A stretch of DNA of 64,000 nucleotides from Pseudomonas sp. MM211 (GTDB lineage Bacteria; Pseudomonadota; Gammaproteobacteria; Pseudomonadales; Pseudomonadaceae): the NCBI RefSeq assembly GCF_020386635.1, contig NZ_CP081942.1, positions 1,178,001-1,242,000 on the forward strand. Direction: 5' to 3'. The notes under the pieces are model-generated. The model did no database searches. It was not told the origin of the DNA and saw nothing but the letters and a program-made list of their open reading frames with translations. The position numbers and the translations under genes are program-made. Shown one piece after another: positions 56,050 to 64,000 of the stretch. The first letter of the stretch is position 1. Every line of letters starts with the position of its first letter.

Positions 56050-56359
56050 GACCCGTCCTTATAGTTATCGAAAGAGCAAAAAAAGCTGGGGATTTTAGGC
56101 AGGTGCCCAGGCGTACGGCAATGGCGACTAAAGGGTATCGGCATCGGTGCGGCGACTGACGGACTGCCCTTGAAGTGTCCGCGTTGAGCGGCCGGAAGGG
56201 GTTAAAGAGCGTTTGCTAGAAACGGGTTGAAACATTTGTGCGCGCCGTGTCGCCTATACGCGAGCATAGGATAGCGCGCGGGGCGGTTGGCGGATCGCCA
56301 CTATGTTTGTCGAGGCTGGAACGGTCGAAGGTAATTATTACAACAACAAGGAGCTACCT
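56050..56359. other. 310-bp divergent regulatory gap of the TRAP genes
   Basis: No gene. It must hold the promoters of dctQ (minus) and the binding-protein gene (plus). I see TTGAAA and TATACG blocks near 56228-56260 but not at a good spacing, no sigma-54 site, and no clear operator. The leader just before the plus gene is AT-rich (GGTAATTATTACAACAACAAGGAG) with an AAGGAG ribosome site. Confidence 0.5.
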
Positions 56360-57457
56360 ATGAAACGTCGCCAAATTCTCGCTGCTGCAGGTGTCGGCAT
56401 TGCCGCGGGTGCATTGGTTGGTTGCAAGGAGGAAGCCGGTGCGGCCGATTCTTCTCAGCCTGCAGCCGAAGCCAAGACCTTCAATTGGAAAATGGTCACT
56501 TCCTGGCCCAAGAACTTTCCGGGTGTCGGCGTGGGCGCTGAGCGCTTTGCCAAGCTGGTCGATCAGATGAGCAACGGTCGACTGAAGGTCAAGGTCTACG
56601 CCGCCGGTGAACTGGTGCCGGCCCTCGAGGTGTTCGACGCGGTGTCGCGCGGCACTGCTGAAATGGGCCACGGCGCGCCTTACTACTGGAAAGGCAAAGT
56701 ACCCGCCGCGCAATTCTTCTGCGCACTGCCATTCGGCCCCAATGCTCAGGAAATGAATGCCTGGCTGCACTACGGTGGCGGCATGCAGCTGTGGGAAGAA
56801 GTCTACAAGCCCTATGGCGTACTGCCGATGGCGTGCGGCGCAACCGGCGTGCAGACCGCTGGCTGGTTCAACAAGGAAATCAATTCGGTCGATGACCTCA
56901 AAGGCCTGAAGATGCGTACTCCGGGCCTCGGCGGCGAAGTGCTGACCAAGGTCGGCGGCACCGTGGTCAACATGCCGGCTGGCGAGATCTTCACGGCGTT
57001 GCAGACCGGCACCATTGACGCCACCGAATGGATCGGCCCGTATAACGACCAGGCGCTGGGCCTGCACAAGGCGGCCAAGTACTACTACACGCCGGGTTGG
57101 CAGGAGCCGAACGTCACCTTCGAACTGGATATCAACATCAAGGCTTGGGAAACCCTGCCGGCCGACTTGCAGGCCATCGTTCGCGCCGCTGCCCGCGACG
57201 TCAACGGCGACATGCTCGACGACTACAACGCCAAGAACATGGAGTCCATGGAGCAGCTGAAGAAGGATGGTGTCGATGTGCGCCGTCTGCCGGACGATGT
57301 GCTCGCCAAACTCAAGGAAGTGTCTGCCGGCGTGGTCGATGCCACTGCCGCCGCCGACCCCGCCGCGCAGAAAGTCTGGGAGCAGCAGAAGGCCTATCTG
57401 GCGCGCCTGTACGAGTACGCCGAAGCCAACGAGAAGGATATCTACGCGATTCGTTGA
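56360..57457 (+). CDS. dctP: TRAP substrate-binding protein (DctP/TakP type)
   Basis: 365 residues. The leader MKRRQILAAAG has a twin-arginine, and the hydrophobic part ends LVGC (Cys22), a lipobox, so this looks like a Tat-exported lipoprotein. The mature part is a TRAP binding protein with the RTPGLGGEVL (Arg), EWIGPYND and PGWQEP segments found in 2-keto-acid binders of the TakP group; keto-acid specificity is an inference. Preceded by AAGGAG. Followed by a repeat and a strong terminator shared with argB. Confidence 0.9.
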   Translation: MKRRQILAAAGVGIAAGALVGCKEEAGAADSSQPAAEAKTFNWKMVTSWPKNFPGVGVGAERFAKLVDQMSNGRLKVKVYAAGELVPALEVFDAVSRGTAEMGHGAPYYWKGKVPAAQFFCALPFGPNAQEMNAWLHYGGGMQLWEEVYKPYGVLPMACGATGVQTAGWFNKEINSVDDLKGLKMRTPGLGGEVLTKVGGTVVNMPAGEIFTALQTGTIDATEWIGPYNDQALGLHKAAKYYYTPGWQEPNVTFELDINIKAWETLPADLQAIVRAAARDVNGDMLDDYNAKNMESMEQLKKDGVDVRRLPDDVLAKLKEVSAGVVDATAAADPAAQKVWEQQKAYLARLYEYAEANEKDIYAIR

Positions 57458-57473
57458 GGCTGAAGAGCCGTAG

Positions 57474-57537
57474 CCTGGTGTTGAGCGAAGCGATACCCAG
57501 GGATGTGGTTCCCGGGTGTCGCTTCGCTCGACCCGGG
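57474..57537. repeat. REP-like element pair
   Basis: CCTGGTGTTGAGCGAAGCGATACCCAGGG followed by CCCGGGTGTCGCTTCGCTCGACCCGGGG, i.e. the two units of 10227-10296 in swapped order. It begins ~16 bases after the dctP stop. Confidence 0.75.
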
Positions 57538-57550
57538 GTACAACATCTGC

Positions 57551-57587
57551 AAACGAAAACGCCGGCTTAGAGCCGGCGTTTTCGTTT
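57551..57587. terminator. bidirectional terminator between dctP and argB
   Basis: A perfect 17-bp stem AAACGAAAACGCCGGCT / AGCCGGCGTTTTCGTTT with loop TAG. A/T arms on both sides make it work in both directions for the two convergent genes. Confidence 0.95.
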
Positions 57588-57599
57588 TACGCAGAGTAA

Positions 57600-58529
<930 letters not shown>

Positions 58530-61103
58530 TCAGAACGGTAATTTGACATCGGGCGCGACGAGGTGCATCTGCGTGCGGAACAGTTCCTGAATCCGCTCCA
58601 GCTCAGTCTGATTCTCCGCTTCGAAGCGCAGCACCAGAACCGGCGTGGTATTGGACGCACGCACCAGGCCCCAGCCTTTCGGGTAGTCGACGCGCACACC
58701 ATCGAGGTTGGTCACACTGCCTTCGCCCCATTGGCCTTCACGCTGCAGGCGCTCGACGATGGGGAACTTGGTCTGTTCGGTGACCTGGATGTTGATTTCC
58801 GGGGTGGACACGTCGTTCGGGAATGCAGCGAATACCTGCTCGGCGGTGCGCTTGTCCTGGCTGAGAATTTCCAGCAGACGGGCGGCGGCATAGATGCCGT
58901 CATCGAAACCGTACCAGCGTTCCTTGAAGAACACGTGGCCGCTCATTTCGCCGGCCAGCAGGGCGCCGGTTTCCTTCATCTTTTTCTTGATCAGCGAGTG
59001 GCCGGTCTTCCACATCACCGGACGGCCACCGTAGCCGCTGATCAGCGGGGTCAGGCGGCGGGTGCATTTGACGTCGAAGATGATGTCGGCGCCCGGATTG
59101 CGCGAGACCACGTCCTTGGCGAACAGCATCAACAGGCGGTCTGCGTAGACGATAGAGCCGGTGTTGGTGACAACGCCAACACGGTCACCATCGCCGTCGA
59201 AAGCCAGGCCGATATCAGCGTTCTCTTCCTTGACCTTGGCGATCAGGTCGACCAGGTTCTCGGGCTTGCCCGGGTCCGGGTGGTGATTGGGGAAGTTGCC
59301 ATCGACGTCGCAGAACAGCGGAATAACTTTGCAGCCCAGGGCTTCGATCAGCTGCGGGGCGATCACGCCTGCGGCGCCGTTGCCACAGTCGACCACTACG
59401 CGCAGGGGCTTGGCCATGGCGATATCGCTGCGAATTTGTTCCATATAGCGCGGCAGCAAGTCGATGGCCTCGACGCTGCCTTCACCGCTGACCAGGTCAT
59501 TGGTGTCGATGCGTGTCTTGAGTGCCTGGATCTGTTCGTTGGCCAGGGTGTCGCCGGCGATGACGATCTTGAAGCCGTTGTAGTCCGGCGGATTATGGCT
59601 ACCGGTGAGCATTACCGCGGATTTGCCGGCCAGCACGTGACCGGCGTAATACACTACAGGCGTCGGCACCATGCCGACGTCGCTGACCTGGCAACCGCTG
59701 TCGACCAGACCCTGGATCAGTTGCTGCACGAGCGTTGGGCCGGATAGGCGGCCGTCACGGCCAACGGACACGTTGGGCTCGCCCTCGGCGAGGCTCTGGG
59801 AGCCGATGGCACGGCCGATCCAATAGGCGGTTTCCGGGGTCAGGCCAGCGCCCACCACGCCGCGGATGTCATAGGCGCGGAAGATATCTGCTGGAAGTTT
59901 TGGGGCTTGCGGCGCGGTCATGATCGGGGTCTGCTCCAGTCCCAGGAGATCCTGGTCGTCGTCGAGAATGTCGATATCGAGGATATCGGTGTCTTGAAAC
60001 AGCGGATTTACGAGATCCGCCGGCTTGGCCGCGACGCTACTACTGGGTTGCTGACTGGCTGTGACGTCCGGGCGTATGGCCACGGACTCCTGGGCTCGAC
60101 GGGGGAGTCGGCTCAGGCTTTGCGCCAGGTCATGCAGGGCGGGCAGGCTCAAGCTGAAGGCTTTGACGGCTTTGCCCGCGGAGAGTTCTTTAACCAACTG
60201 GGTCAATTGCGAAGTGTCACTGGTAAGGCGCTGCTGCAGGCGCCGATTGACCAGGTAGAGCCCCACCAGAGCACCGGCCAGCGCGACCAGCAATGCAAGC
60301 GCCAGCAGCGTCGGCGACAGTCCGTTCGCACCCAGGCTGGAGGCCGGTGTGAAGTTCAGCGTCCAGTGTGGGTTACCGGTCGCGAATGCCTGAGCGTTGC
60401 CGTCGGCCTGGCCACGCTGGATCAGGGTCTGCGGTGCGCCGCCATCGAAACGCTGCACCAGCTGGATCTGCCCGACATCGGCTGGTAGCGGCGGCAGGTT
60501 GGCGAGCACGCGGTTGATATCGACGGCCAGCAGCAGGGTGCCGAGCATGGGTTGGGCATCGTCCTGACGGACAGGGGCGACGCTATAGGCCAGCCAGCGA
60601 TCGCCGACCCGGTAGGCTTCCACTGCCGGTGCCTGCCCGCCTTCGAGGCGACGCAACATGTCCAGGGCGGCGAAGTTCATCGGCGCTGTGCGGCTGCTGT
60701 CCGGCACAGCCTGGCCGGTGAGGTTGAGCTGGGCATCGGCCACGCCGCTCCAGTAGCGCAGGCTGTTTTCGGCGCTGCGCAGTTGCTGCTCGTCACCGCT
60801 CTGCAGCGCTTGCGACAGCGCTGGGTTGCGTGCGGCTGCGATAGTGTCGGCGCTGAGTTGCTTGAGCGCCTGCTGCAGGCTGGCCGCCTGGCTGTTGCCC
60901 CAGGCCTGGGTGAGTTGTTGCTGTTGCAACTGCTGGGCGGGGCTGACAGCGGTGATCCACAGCAGCGCGCCAGCAAGTACCACGCCCAGGGCGGCTGCCA
61001 AGGCGCCGGGTAGCAGGTCGGCACTGGCCTTCTGCTTGGGCCGGGAGTTGTCTTGCGAATCGCCGGAGCGTTCTTCCTTGGGCGCGCGTTTGAAGCCTTT
61101 CAT
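58530..61103 (-). CDS. algC: phosphomannomutase/phosphoglucomutase AlgC, membrane-anchored long form
   Basis: 857 residues. Residues 1-394 are an extension: basic leader, TM helix ~30-52, a periplasmic-looking part, TM helix ~262-285, then an acidic low-complexity linker (DILDIDILDDDQDLLGLEQ). The enzyme starts near M395 (MTAPQAPKLPADIFRAYDIRG) and is 463 residues, the classic AlgC size: active-site serine in TGSHNPPDYNG, metal loop DGDGDRVG, sugar loop GEMSGH, phosphate loop RASNTTPVL. The long-form ATG at 61103 has a good CAGGAGA site at 7 bases; the internal start (59921) has only a poor one. Makes mannose-1-P and glucose-1-P for alginate, Psl, LPS and rhamnolipid. Confidence 0.9.
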   Translation of the reverse strand: MKGFKRAPKEERSGDSQDNSRPKQKASADLLPGALAAALGVVLAGALLWITAVSPAQQLQQQQLTQAWGNSQAASLQQALKQLSADTIAAARNPALSQALQSGDEQQLRSAENSLRYWSGVADAQLNLTGQAVPDSSRTAPMNFAALDMLRRLEGGQAPAVEAYRVGDRWLAYSVAPVRQDDAQPMLGTLLLAVDINRVLANLPPLPADVGQIQLVQRFDGGAPQTLIQRGQADGNAQAFATGNPHWTLNFTPASSLGANGLSPTLLALALLVALAGALVGLYLVNRRLQQRLTSDTSQLTQLVKELSAGKAVKAFSLSLPALHDLAQSLSRLPRRAQESVAIRPDVTASQQPSSSVAAKPADLVNPLFQDTDILDIDILDDDQDLLGLEQTPIMTAPQAPKLPADIFRAYDIRGVVGAGLTPETAYWIGRAIGSQSLAEGEPNVSVGRDGRLSGPTLVQQLIQGLVDSGCQVSDVGMVPTPVVYYAGHVLAGKSAVMLTGSHNPPDYNGFKIVIAGDTLANEQIQALKTRIDTNDLVSGEGSVEAIDLLPRYMEQIRSDIAMAKPLRVVVDCGNGAAGVIAPQLIEALGCKVIPLFCDVDGNFPNHHPDPGKPENLVDLIAKVKEENADIGLAFDGDGDRVGVVTNTGSIVYADRLLMLFAKDVVSRNPGADIIFDVKCTRRLTPLISGYGGRPVMWKTGHSLIKKKMKETGALLAGEMSGHVFFKERWYGFDDGIYAAARLLEILSQDKRTAEQVFAAFPNDVSTPEINIQVTEQTKFPIVERLQREGQWGEGSVTNLDGVRVDYPKGWGLVRASNTTPVLVLRFEAENQTELERIQELFRTQMHLVAPDVKLPF

Positions 61104-61131
61104 CAGACGTCTCCTGGCGATTGGGTCTGTT

Positions 61132-61587
61132 TCAGTGGCTGCCGGAGTGGCCGAAACCACCGGTGCCGCGCTCGCTGTCGTCGAATTCCTCGACCACTTC
61201 GAAGCGAGCTTGTACGACGGGCACCAGAACCAGCTGAGCGATGCGTTCGCCAATCGCCATCTTGAAGGCGCTGTTGCCGCGGTTCCAGCACGACACCATC
61301 AGTTCACCCTGGTAGTCGGAGTCGATCAGGCCGACCAGATTGCCGAGCACGATGCCGTGTTTGTGGCCTAGGCCCGAACGCGGCAGGATCAGCGCCGCCA
61401 GGCCAGGGTCGGCAACATGGATGGCCAGGCCGGTGGGGATCAATACGGTCTGCCCCGGTTCCAGGGTCAGGTCTTCCTTGAGCATGGCGCGCAGATCGAG
61501 GCCTGCCGAACCCGGCGTGGCATAAGCCGGCATGGGGAAGTCGTTACCGAGGCGGGGGTCGAGAATCTTGGCTTGTAGGGCGTGCAT
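61132..61587 (-). CDS. dut: dUTPase
   Basis: 151 residues. The five trimeric dUTPase motifs can be followed: [48 protein letters not shown] and the C-terminal P-loop-like [10 protein letters not shown]. It removes dUTP and makes dUMP. 28 bp before algC and 31 bp after coaBC. Confidence 0.97.
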   Translation of the reverse strand: MHALQAKILDPRLGNDFPMPAYATPGSAGLDLRAMLKEDLTLEPGQTVLIPTGLAIHVADPGLAALILPRSGLGHKHGIVLGNLVGLIDSDYQGELMVSCWNRGNSAFKMAIGERIAQLVLVPVVQARFEVVEEFDDSERGTGGFGHSGSH

Positions 61588-61618
61588 GGGGCGATCAAGG
61601 TTTCCGTGCTGATGAATG

Positions 61619-62827
61619 TCAGGGTTTGTGTTGGTGCGCGGCGATGAAACTCACCAGTTGTCGGGCGATCTTGCCCTTGCTGGTCTGCGCGAAGCTGCTC
61701 TGCTGTAGCTCGCGATCGATGATAGTGATCGCGTTGTCTTCACTGTTGAAACCGATGCTGGGGTTGGCCACGTCGTTGGCGACGATCAGATCGAGGTTCT
61801 TGTCCTTGAGCTTGCGCGAGGCGTACTCCAGCAGATTCTCGGTTTCGGCGGCGAAACCGACGCTGAAGGGGCGGTCGTCACGGTGTGCCAGGGTGGCGAG
61901 AATGTCCGGGTTGCGCACCATCTGCAACAGCAGGCCGTCACCGCTGTTGGGGTCTTTCTTCAATTTGTGCTGGGCGACAACTTCCGGGCGGTAGTCGGCG
62001 ACCGCCGCCGCGGCGATGAGGATGTCGCAGGGCATTGCCGCTTCGCAGGCGGCGAGCATGTCACGGGCACTGACCACGTCGATGCGGTTGACCCGATCCG
62101 GCGTCGCCAGGTGCACCGGGCCACTGATCAGGGTGACCTTGGCGCCGGCTTCCACCGCGGCCTCGGCGAGGGCGAAGCCCATCTTGCCGGAGCTGTGGTT
62201 GGTGATGTAACGCACCGGGTCGATGTTTTCCTGAGTCGGGCCGGCAGTGATCAGCACGTGCTTGCCGGTCAGCGCGAGGTGTTCGAAGCAGTCGGCAGCG
62301 AGATGCGCCAGGTCATCGGCCTCGAGCATGCGCCCCAGGCCCACGTCGCCACAGGCCTGGCTGCCGGATGCCGGCCCGAACAGGCGCAGGCCTCGCGCGC
62401 GCAGCAACTCGGCATTGGCCTGGGTGGCCGGGTCGCGCCACATTGCCTGGTTCATTGCCGGTGCCAGGGCTACGGGGGCATCGGTGGCGAGCACCAGGGT
62501 GGTCAGCAGGTCGTCGGCCACACCCTGTGCCAGGCGCGCCATAAGGTCAGCGGTGGCTGGCGCGATCAGTACCAGATCGGCCCAGCGCGCCAGTTCGATA
62601 TGGCCCATGGCGGCTTCTGCAGCCGGGTCGAGCAGATCCTGATGCACCGGGTGACCGGACAGCGCCTGCAGGGTCAGCGGGGTGATGAACTCGCGACCAC
62701 CGTGGGTCATGACCACGCGCACTTCGGCGCCCTGATCCTTGAGTCGGCGTACCAGTTCGGCGCTCTTGTACGCCGCGATGCCGCCACCCACGCCGAGGAT
62801 GATGCGTTTGCGATACAGCCGCTGCAT
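61619..62827 (-). CDS. coaBC: bifunctional CoaBC (phosphopantothenoylcysteine synthase/decarboxylase)
   Basis: 402 residues. The N-terminal flavin-dependent decarboxylase half has [18 protein letters not shown] and the substrate clamp PAMNQAMW. The C-terminal synthetase half has [31 protein letters not shown] and HKLKK. It makes 4'-phosphopantetheine from phosphopantothenate and cysteine for coenzyme A. Divergent from radC across 175 bp. Confidence 0.96.
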   Translation of the reverse strand: MQRLYRKRIILGVGGGIAAYKSAELVRRLKDQGAEVRVVMTHGGREFITPLTLQALSGHPVHQDLLDPAAEAAMGHIELARWADLVLIAPATADLMARLAQGVADDLLTTLVLATDAPVALAPAMNQAMWRDPATQANAELLRARGLRLFGPASGSQACGDVGLGRMLEADDLAHLAADCFEHLALTGKHVLITAGPTQENIDPVRYITNHSSGKMGFALAEAAVEAGAKVTLISGPVHLATPDRVNRIDVVSARDMLAACEAAMPCDILIAAAAVADYRPEVVAQHKLKKDPNSGDGLLLQMVRNPDILATLAHRDDRPFSVGFAAETENLLEYASRKLKDKNLDLIVANDVANPSIGFNSEDNAITIIDRELQQSSFAQTSKGKIARQLVSFIAAHQHKP

Positions 62828-63002
62828 AACTCTGCCTTTGTCGTGTGTAGTTACAGACGCAAGTGACCGATCCTCCCCAGGCCCGGCAACATGCGAAAAA
62901 CCGGGCTACGATAGCACAGCGGCAGCAGGCGAGCAGTGGGGCGTCCGGCGAGGGTAGCGCCACTGGACTTGCTGCGGAAACTGGATGGACAAGGAGCGTC
63001 TG

Positions 63003-63677
63003 ATGAGTATTCGTGAGTGGCCCGCGGCAGAGCGCCCGCGGGAGAAATTATTGGCCCAGGGCGCGGCCAGCCTGACCGATGCCGAGTTGCTGGCGATCTT
63101 CCTGCGCACTGGCGTGGCGGGGCAGAGTGCGGTGGATCTGTCGCGCCATCTGCTCGCCGACTTCGGCAGCCTGCGGGCACTGTTGCAGGCCGACCTGCCA
63201 TTCTTCACCCAGCGTCTCGGGCTTGGCCCTGCCAAGTTCGCCCAGTTGCAGGCGGTGCTGGAAATGGCCCGTCGCCATCTGGCCGAGCAGCTGCGCCGTG
63301 ATTCGGCTCTGGAAAGCCCGCAGGCGGTGCGTGATTACCTTAAGGCGCTGCTGCGTCACGAGCCCCACGAGGTGTTCGGCTGCCTGTTTCTTGATGCTAA
63401 GCATCGCGTGCTGGCGTTCGAGGCGCTGTTCCAGGGCTCCATCGACAGTGCCAGCGTTTACCCGCGCCAGGTGGTCAAGCGCGCGCTGGCGCATAACGCC
63501 GCCGCGCTGATCCTCACGCACAATCATCCGTCAGGCGTCGCGGAGCCGAGTCAGGCTGACAAGGTGCTGACCCAGCGATTGAAGGAGGCGCTCGCCTTGG
63601 TCGAAGTCCGCATCCTCGACCATTTCATTGTTGGCGATGGCGAGCCGTTGTCGATGGCCGAGCACGGCTGGATGTAG
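63003..63677 (+). CDS. radC: RadC family JAMM-domain protein
   Basis: 224 residues. N-terminal helix-hairpin-helix-like part ([31 protein letters not shown]) and the C-terminal JAMM metalloprotease-like domain with [17 protein letters not shown], matching HxHPSGxxxxSxxD. Despite the name, a role in DNA repair is not proven. AAGGAG lies seven bases before the ATG at 63003; an in-frame start 6 codons upstream is less likely. Same radC-coaBC divergent layout as in P. aeruginosa. Confidence 0.93.
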   Translation: MSIREWPAAERPREKLLAQGAASLTDAELLAIFLRTGVAGQSAVDLSRHLLADFGSLRALLQADLPFFTQRLGLGPAKFAQLQAVLEMARRHLAEQLRRDSALESPQAVRDYLKALLRHEPHEVFGCLFLDAKHRVLAFEALFQGSIDSASVYPRQVVKRALAHNAAALILTHNHPSGVAEPSQADKVLTQRLKEALALVEVRILDHFIVGDGEPLSMAEHGWM

Positions 63678-63696
63678 CCGGCGCGGCCATCGCCGA

Positions 63697-64000
63697 TCAC
63701 TGGGCGCGCAGCAGTTCGCCCACCTCGAGCAGAACCAGTTCGTTGTCATCGGCCTGGTTGGGCTCTCGGCTGCTGGAGAACGGCAGGTTGTTATCGTTGC
63801 CGACAACGATGTGCGTGTCATCGACGATGTCGACGTTCTCGATGGTGAAGAACGGGAAGGTCAGCACGCCATCGTTCAACGGCTTGCGGGCGATGCCCTT
63901 GGGATCCTGAATAGCGAGCAGGTCGATATGGCCGACCTTGCGCACGGGCTGGCCAACATTGCTGTCGTCGAACGCCACCTTGTAGACGCGCTTGAAGCGG
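63697..64000 (-). CDS. phytase-like esterase family protein, 5' part beyond window
   Basis: Only the last ~101 residues are present; the frame is open to the window edge (RFKRVYKVAFDDSNVG at the edge). The visible part, LLAIQDPKGIARKPLNDG, TFPFFTIENVDIVDDTHIVV, GNDNNLPFSSSREPNQADDNE and FLLLEVGELL-like end, fits the C-terminus of the 'esterase-like activity of phytase' family of secreted beta-propeller-like proteins. A GTG at 63978 is inside the gene and should not be taken as its start. Convergent with radC. Confidence 0.7.
   Translation of the reverse strand, partial: RFKRVYKVAFDDSNVGQPVRKVGHIDLLAIQDPKGIARKPLNDGVLTFPFFTIENVDIVDDTHIVVGNDNNLPFSSSREPNQADDNELVLLEVGELLRAQ

Noticed and set aside
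56050..56359. Sigma-54 promoter for the TRAP binding protein
   Set aside because: GG and GC pairs exist near 56200 but the 10-base spacing between them required for -24/-12 is not met.
58530..59921. Annotating algC only as the 463-residue enzyme
   Set aside because: The longer frame has a better ribosome site and a coherent two-helix N-terminal region; both forms are noted in the entry.

Overview
The window looks like core chromosome of a high-GC Pseudomonas. The gene order coaBC-dut-algC-argB beside radC, metNIQ / unknown lipoprotein / znuBC-zur-znuA, thrB-DUF2782-polA-ersA-engB, hasIS-hasRADEF and the mannitol operon mtlEFGKDYZ all match arrangements I know from that genus. I see no phage, integrase, transposase, CRISPR array, tRNA or rRNA. 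The species is not decided. All family assignments come from reading the translated sequence; no database search was run.

Layout. 1-3.7 kb: the 3' end of an unknown gene, a DUF1835 protein, an AraC regulator divergent from a sodium/bile-acid-type transporter, and a small DUF2388 protein. 3.7-9.0 kb (minus strand): an RND efflux pump with two lipoprotein adaptors, the triABC layout. 9.1-10.2 kb: a radical SAM gene directly behind a perfect LexA-type box. 10.5-26.8 kb (plus strand): a beta-carbonic anhydrase, mtlR, the mannitol/arabitol operon mtlEFGKDYZ, pgi, a second closely related carbonic anhydrase, a SulP anion transporter and a SCO protein. 26.8-28.2 kb: a divergent VOC/LysR pair. 28.2-39 kb: the heme-acquisition block hasI-hasS-hasR-hasA-hasD-hasE-hasF followed by the heme oxygenase gene hemO. 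39.5-46.8 kb: a GFA protein, metNIQ, an unknown lipoprotein, and znuB-znuC-zur divergent from znuA with two matching Zur-type boxes. 46.9-54 kb: a VTT-domain protein, thrB, DUF2782, polA, an ErsA-like small RNA, engB and a hexose-phosphate mutarotase. 54-57.5 kb: a TRAP transporter, with the two membrane subunits divergent from the binding protein. 57.6-64 kb: argB, algC, dut, coaBC, radC, and the end of a phytase-like esterase gene running off the window.

How the genes fit together. MtlEFGK imports polyols. MtlD oxidises mannitol to fructose (and arabitol to xylulose), MtlZ and MtlY phosphorylate the products, and Pgi turns fructose-6-P into glucose-6-P for the Entner-Doudoroff route. Heme capture (HasA), hemophore export (HasDEF), uptake (HasR), surface signalling (HasI/HasS) and heme breakdown (HemO) sit in one co-directional block led by Fur-like boxes. 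Zinc uptake is a self-regulated Zur unit. A strong AlgU-type promoter drives the ErsA-like RNA; in P. aeruginosa ErsA regulates algC, and an algC gene lies about 6 kb away here.

The most interesting items are the LexA-box radical SAM gene, the HasA variant with a shortened heme-ligand loop, the TRAP binding protein with a Tat-plus-lipobox leader, the membrane-anchored long form of AlgC, the (Asp-His)9 repeat in ZnuA, and a family of REP-like elements placed at operon junctions, one core of which also lies inside zur.
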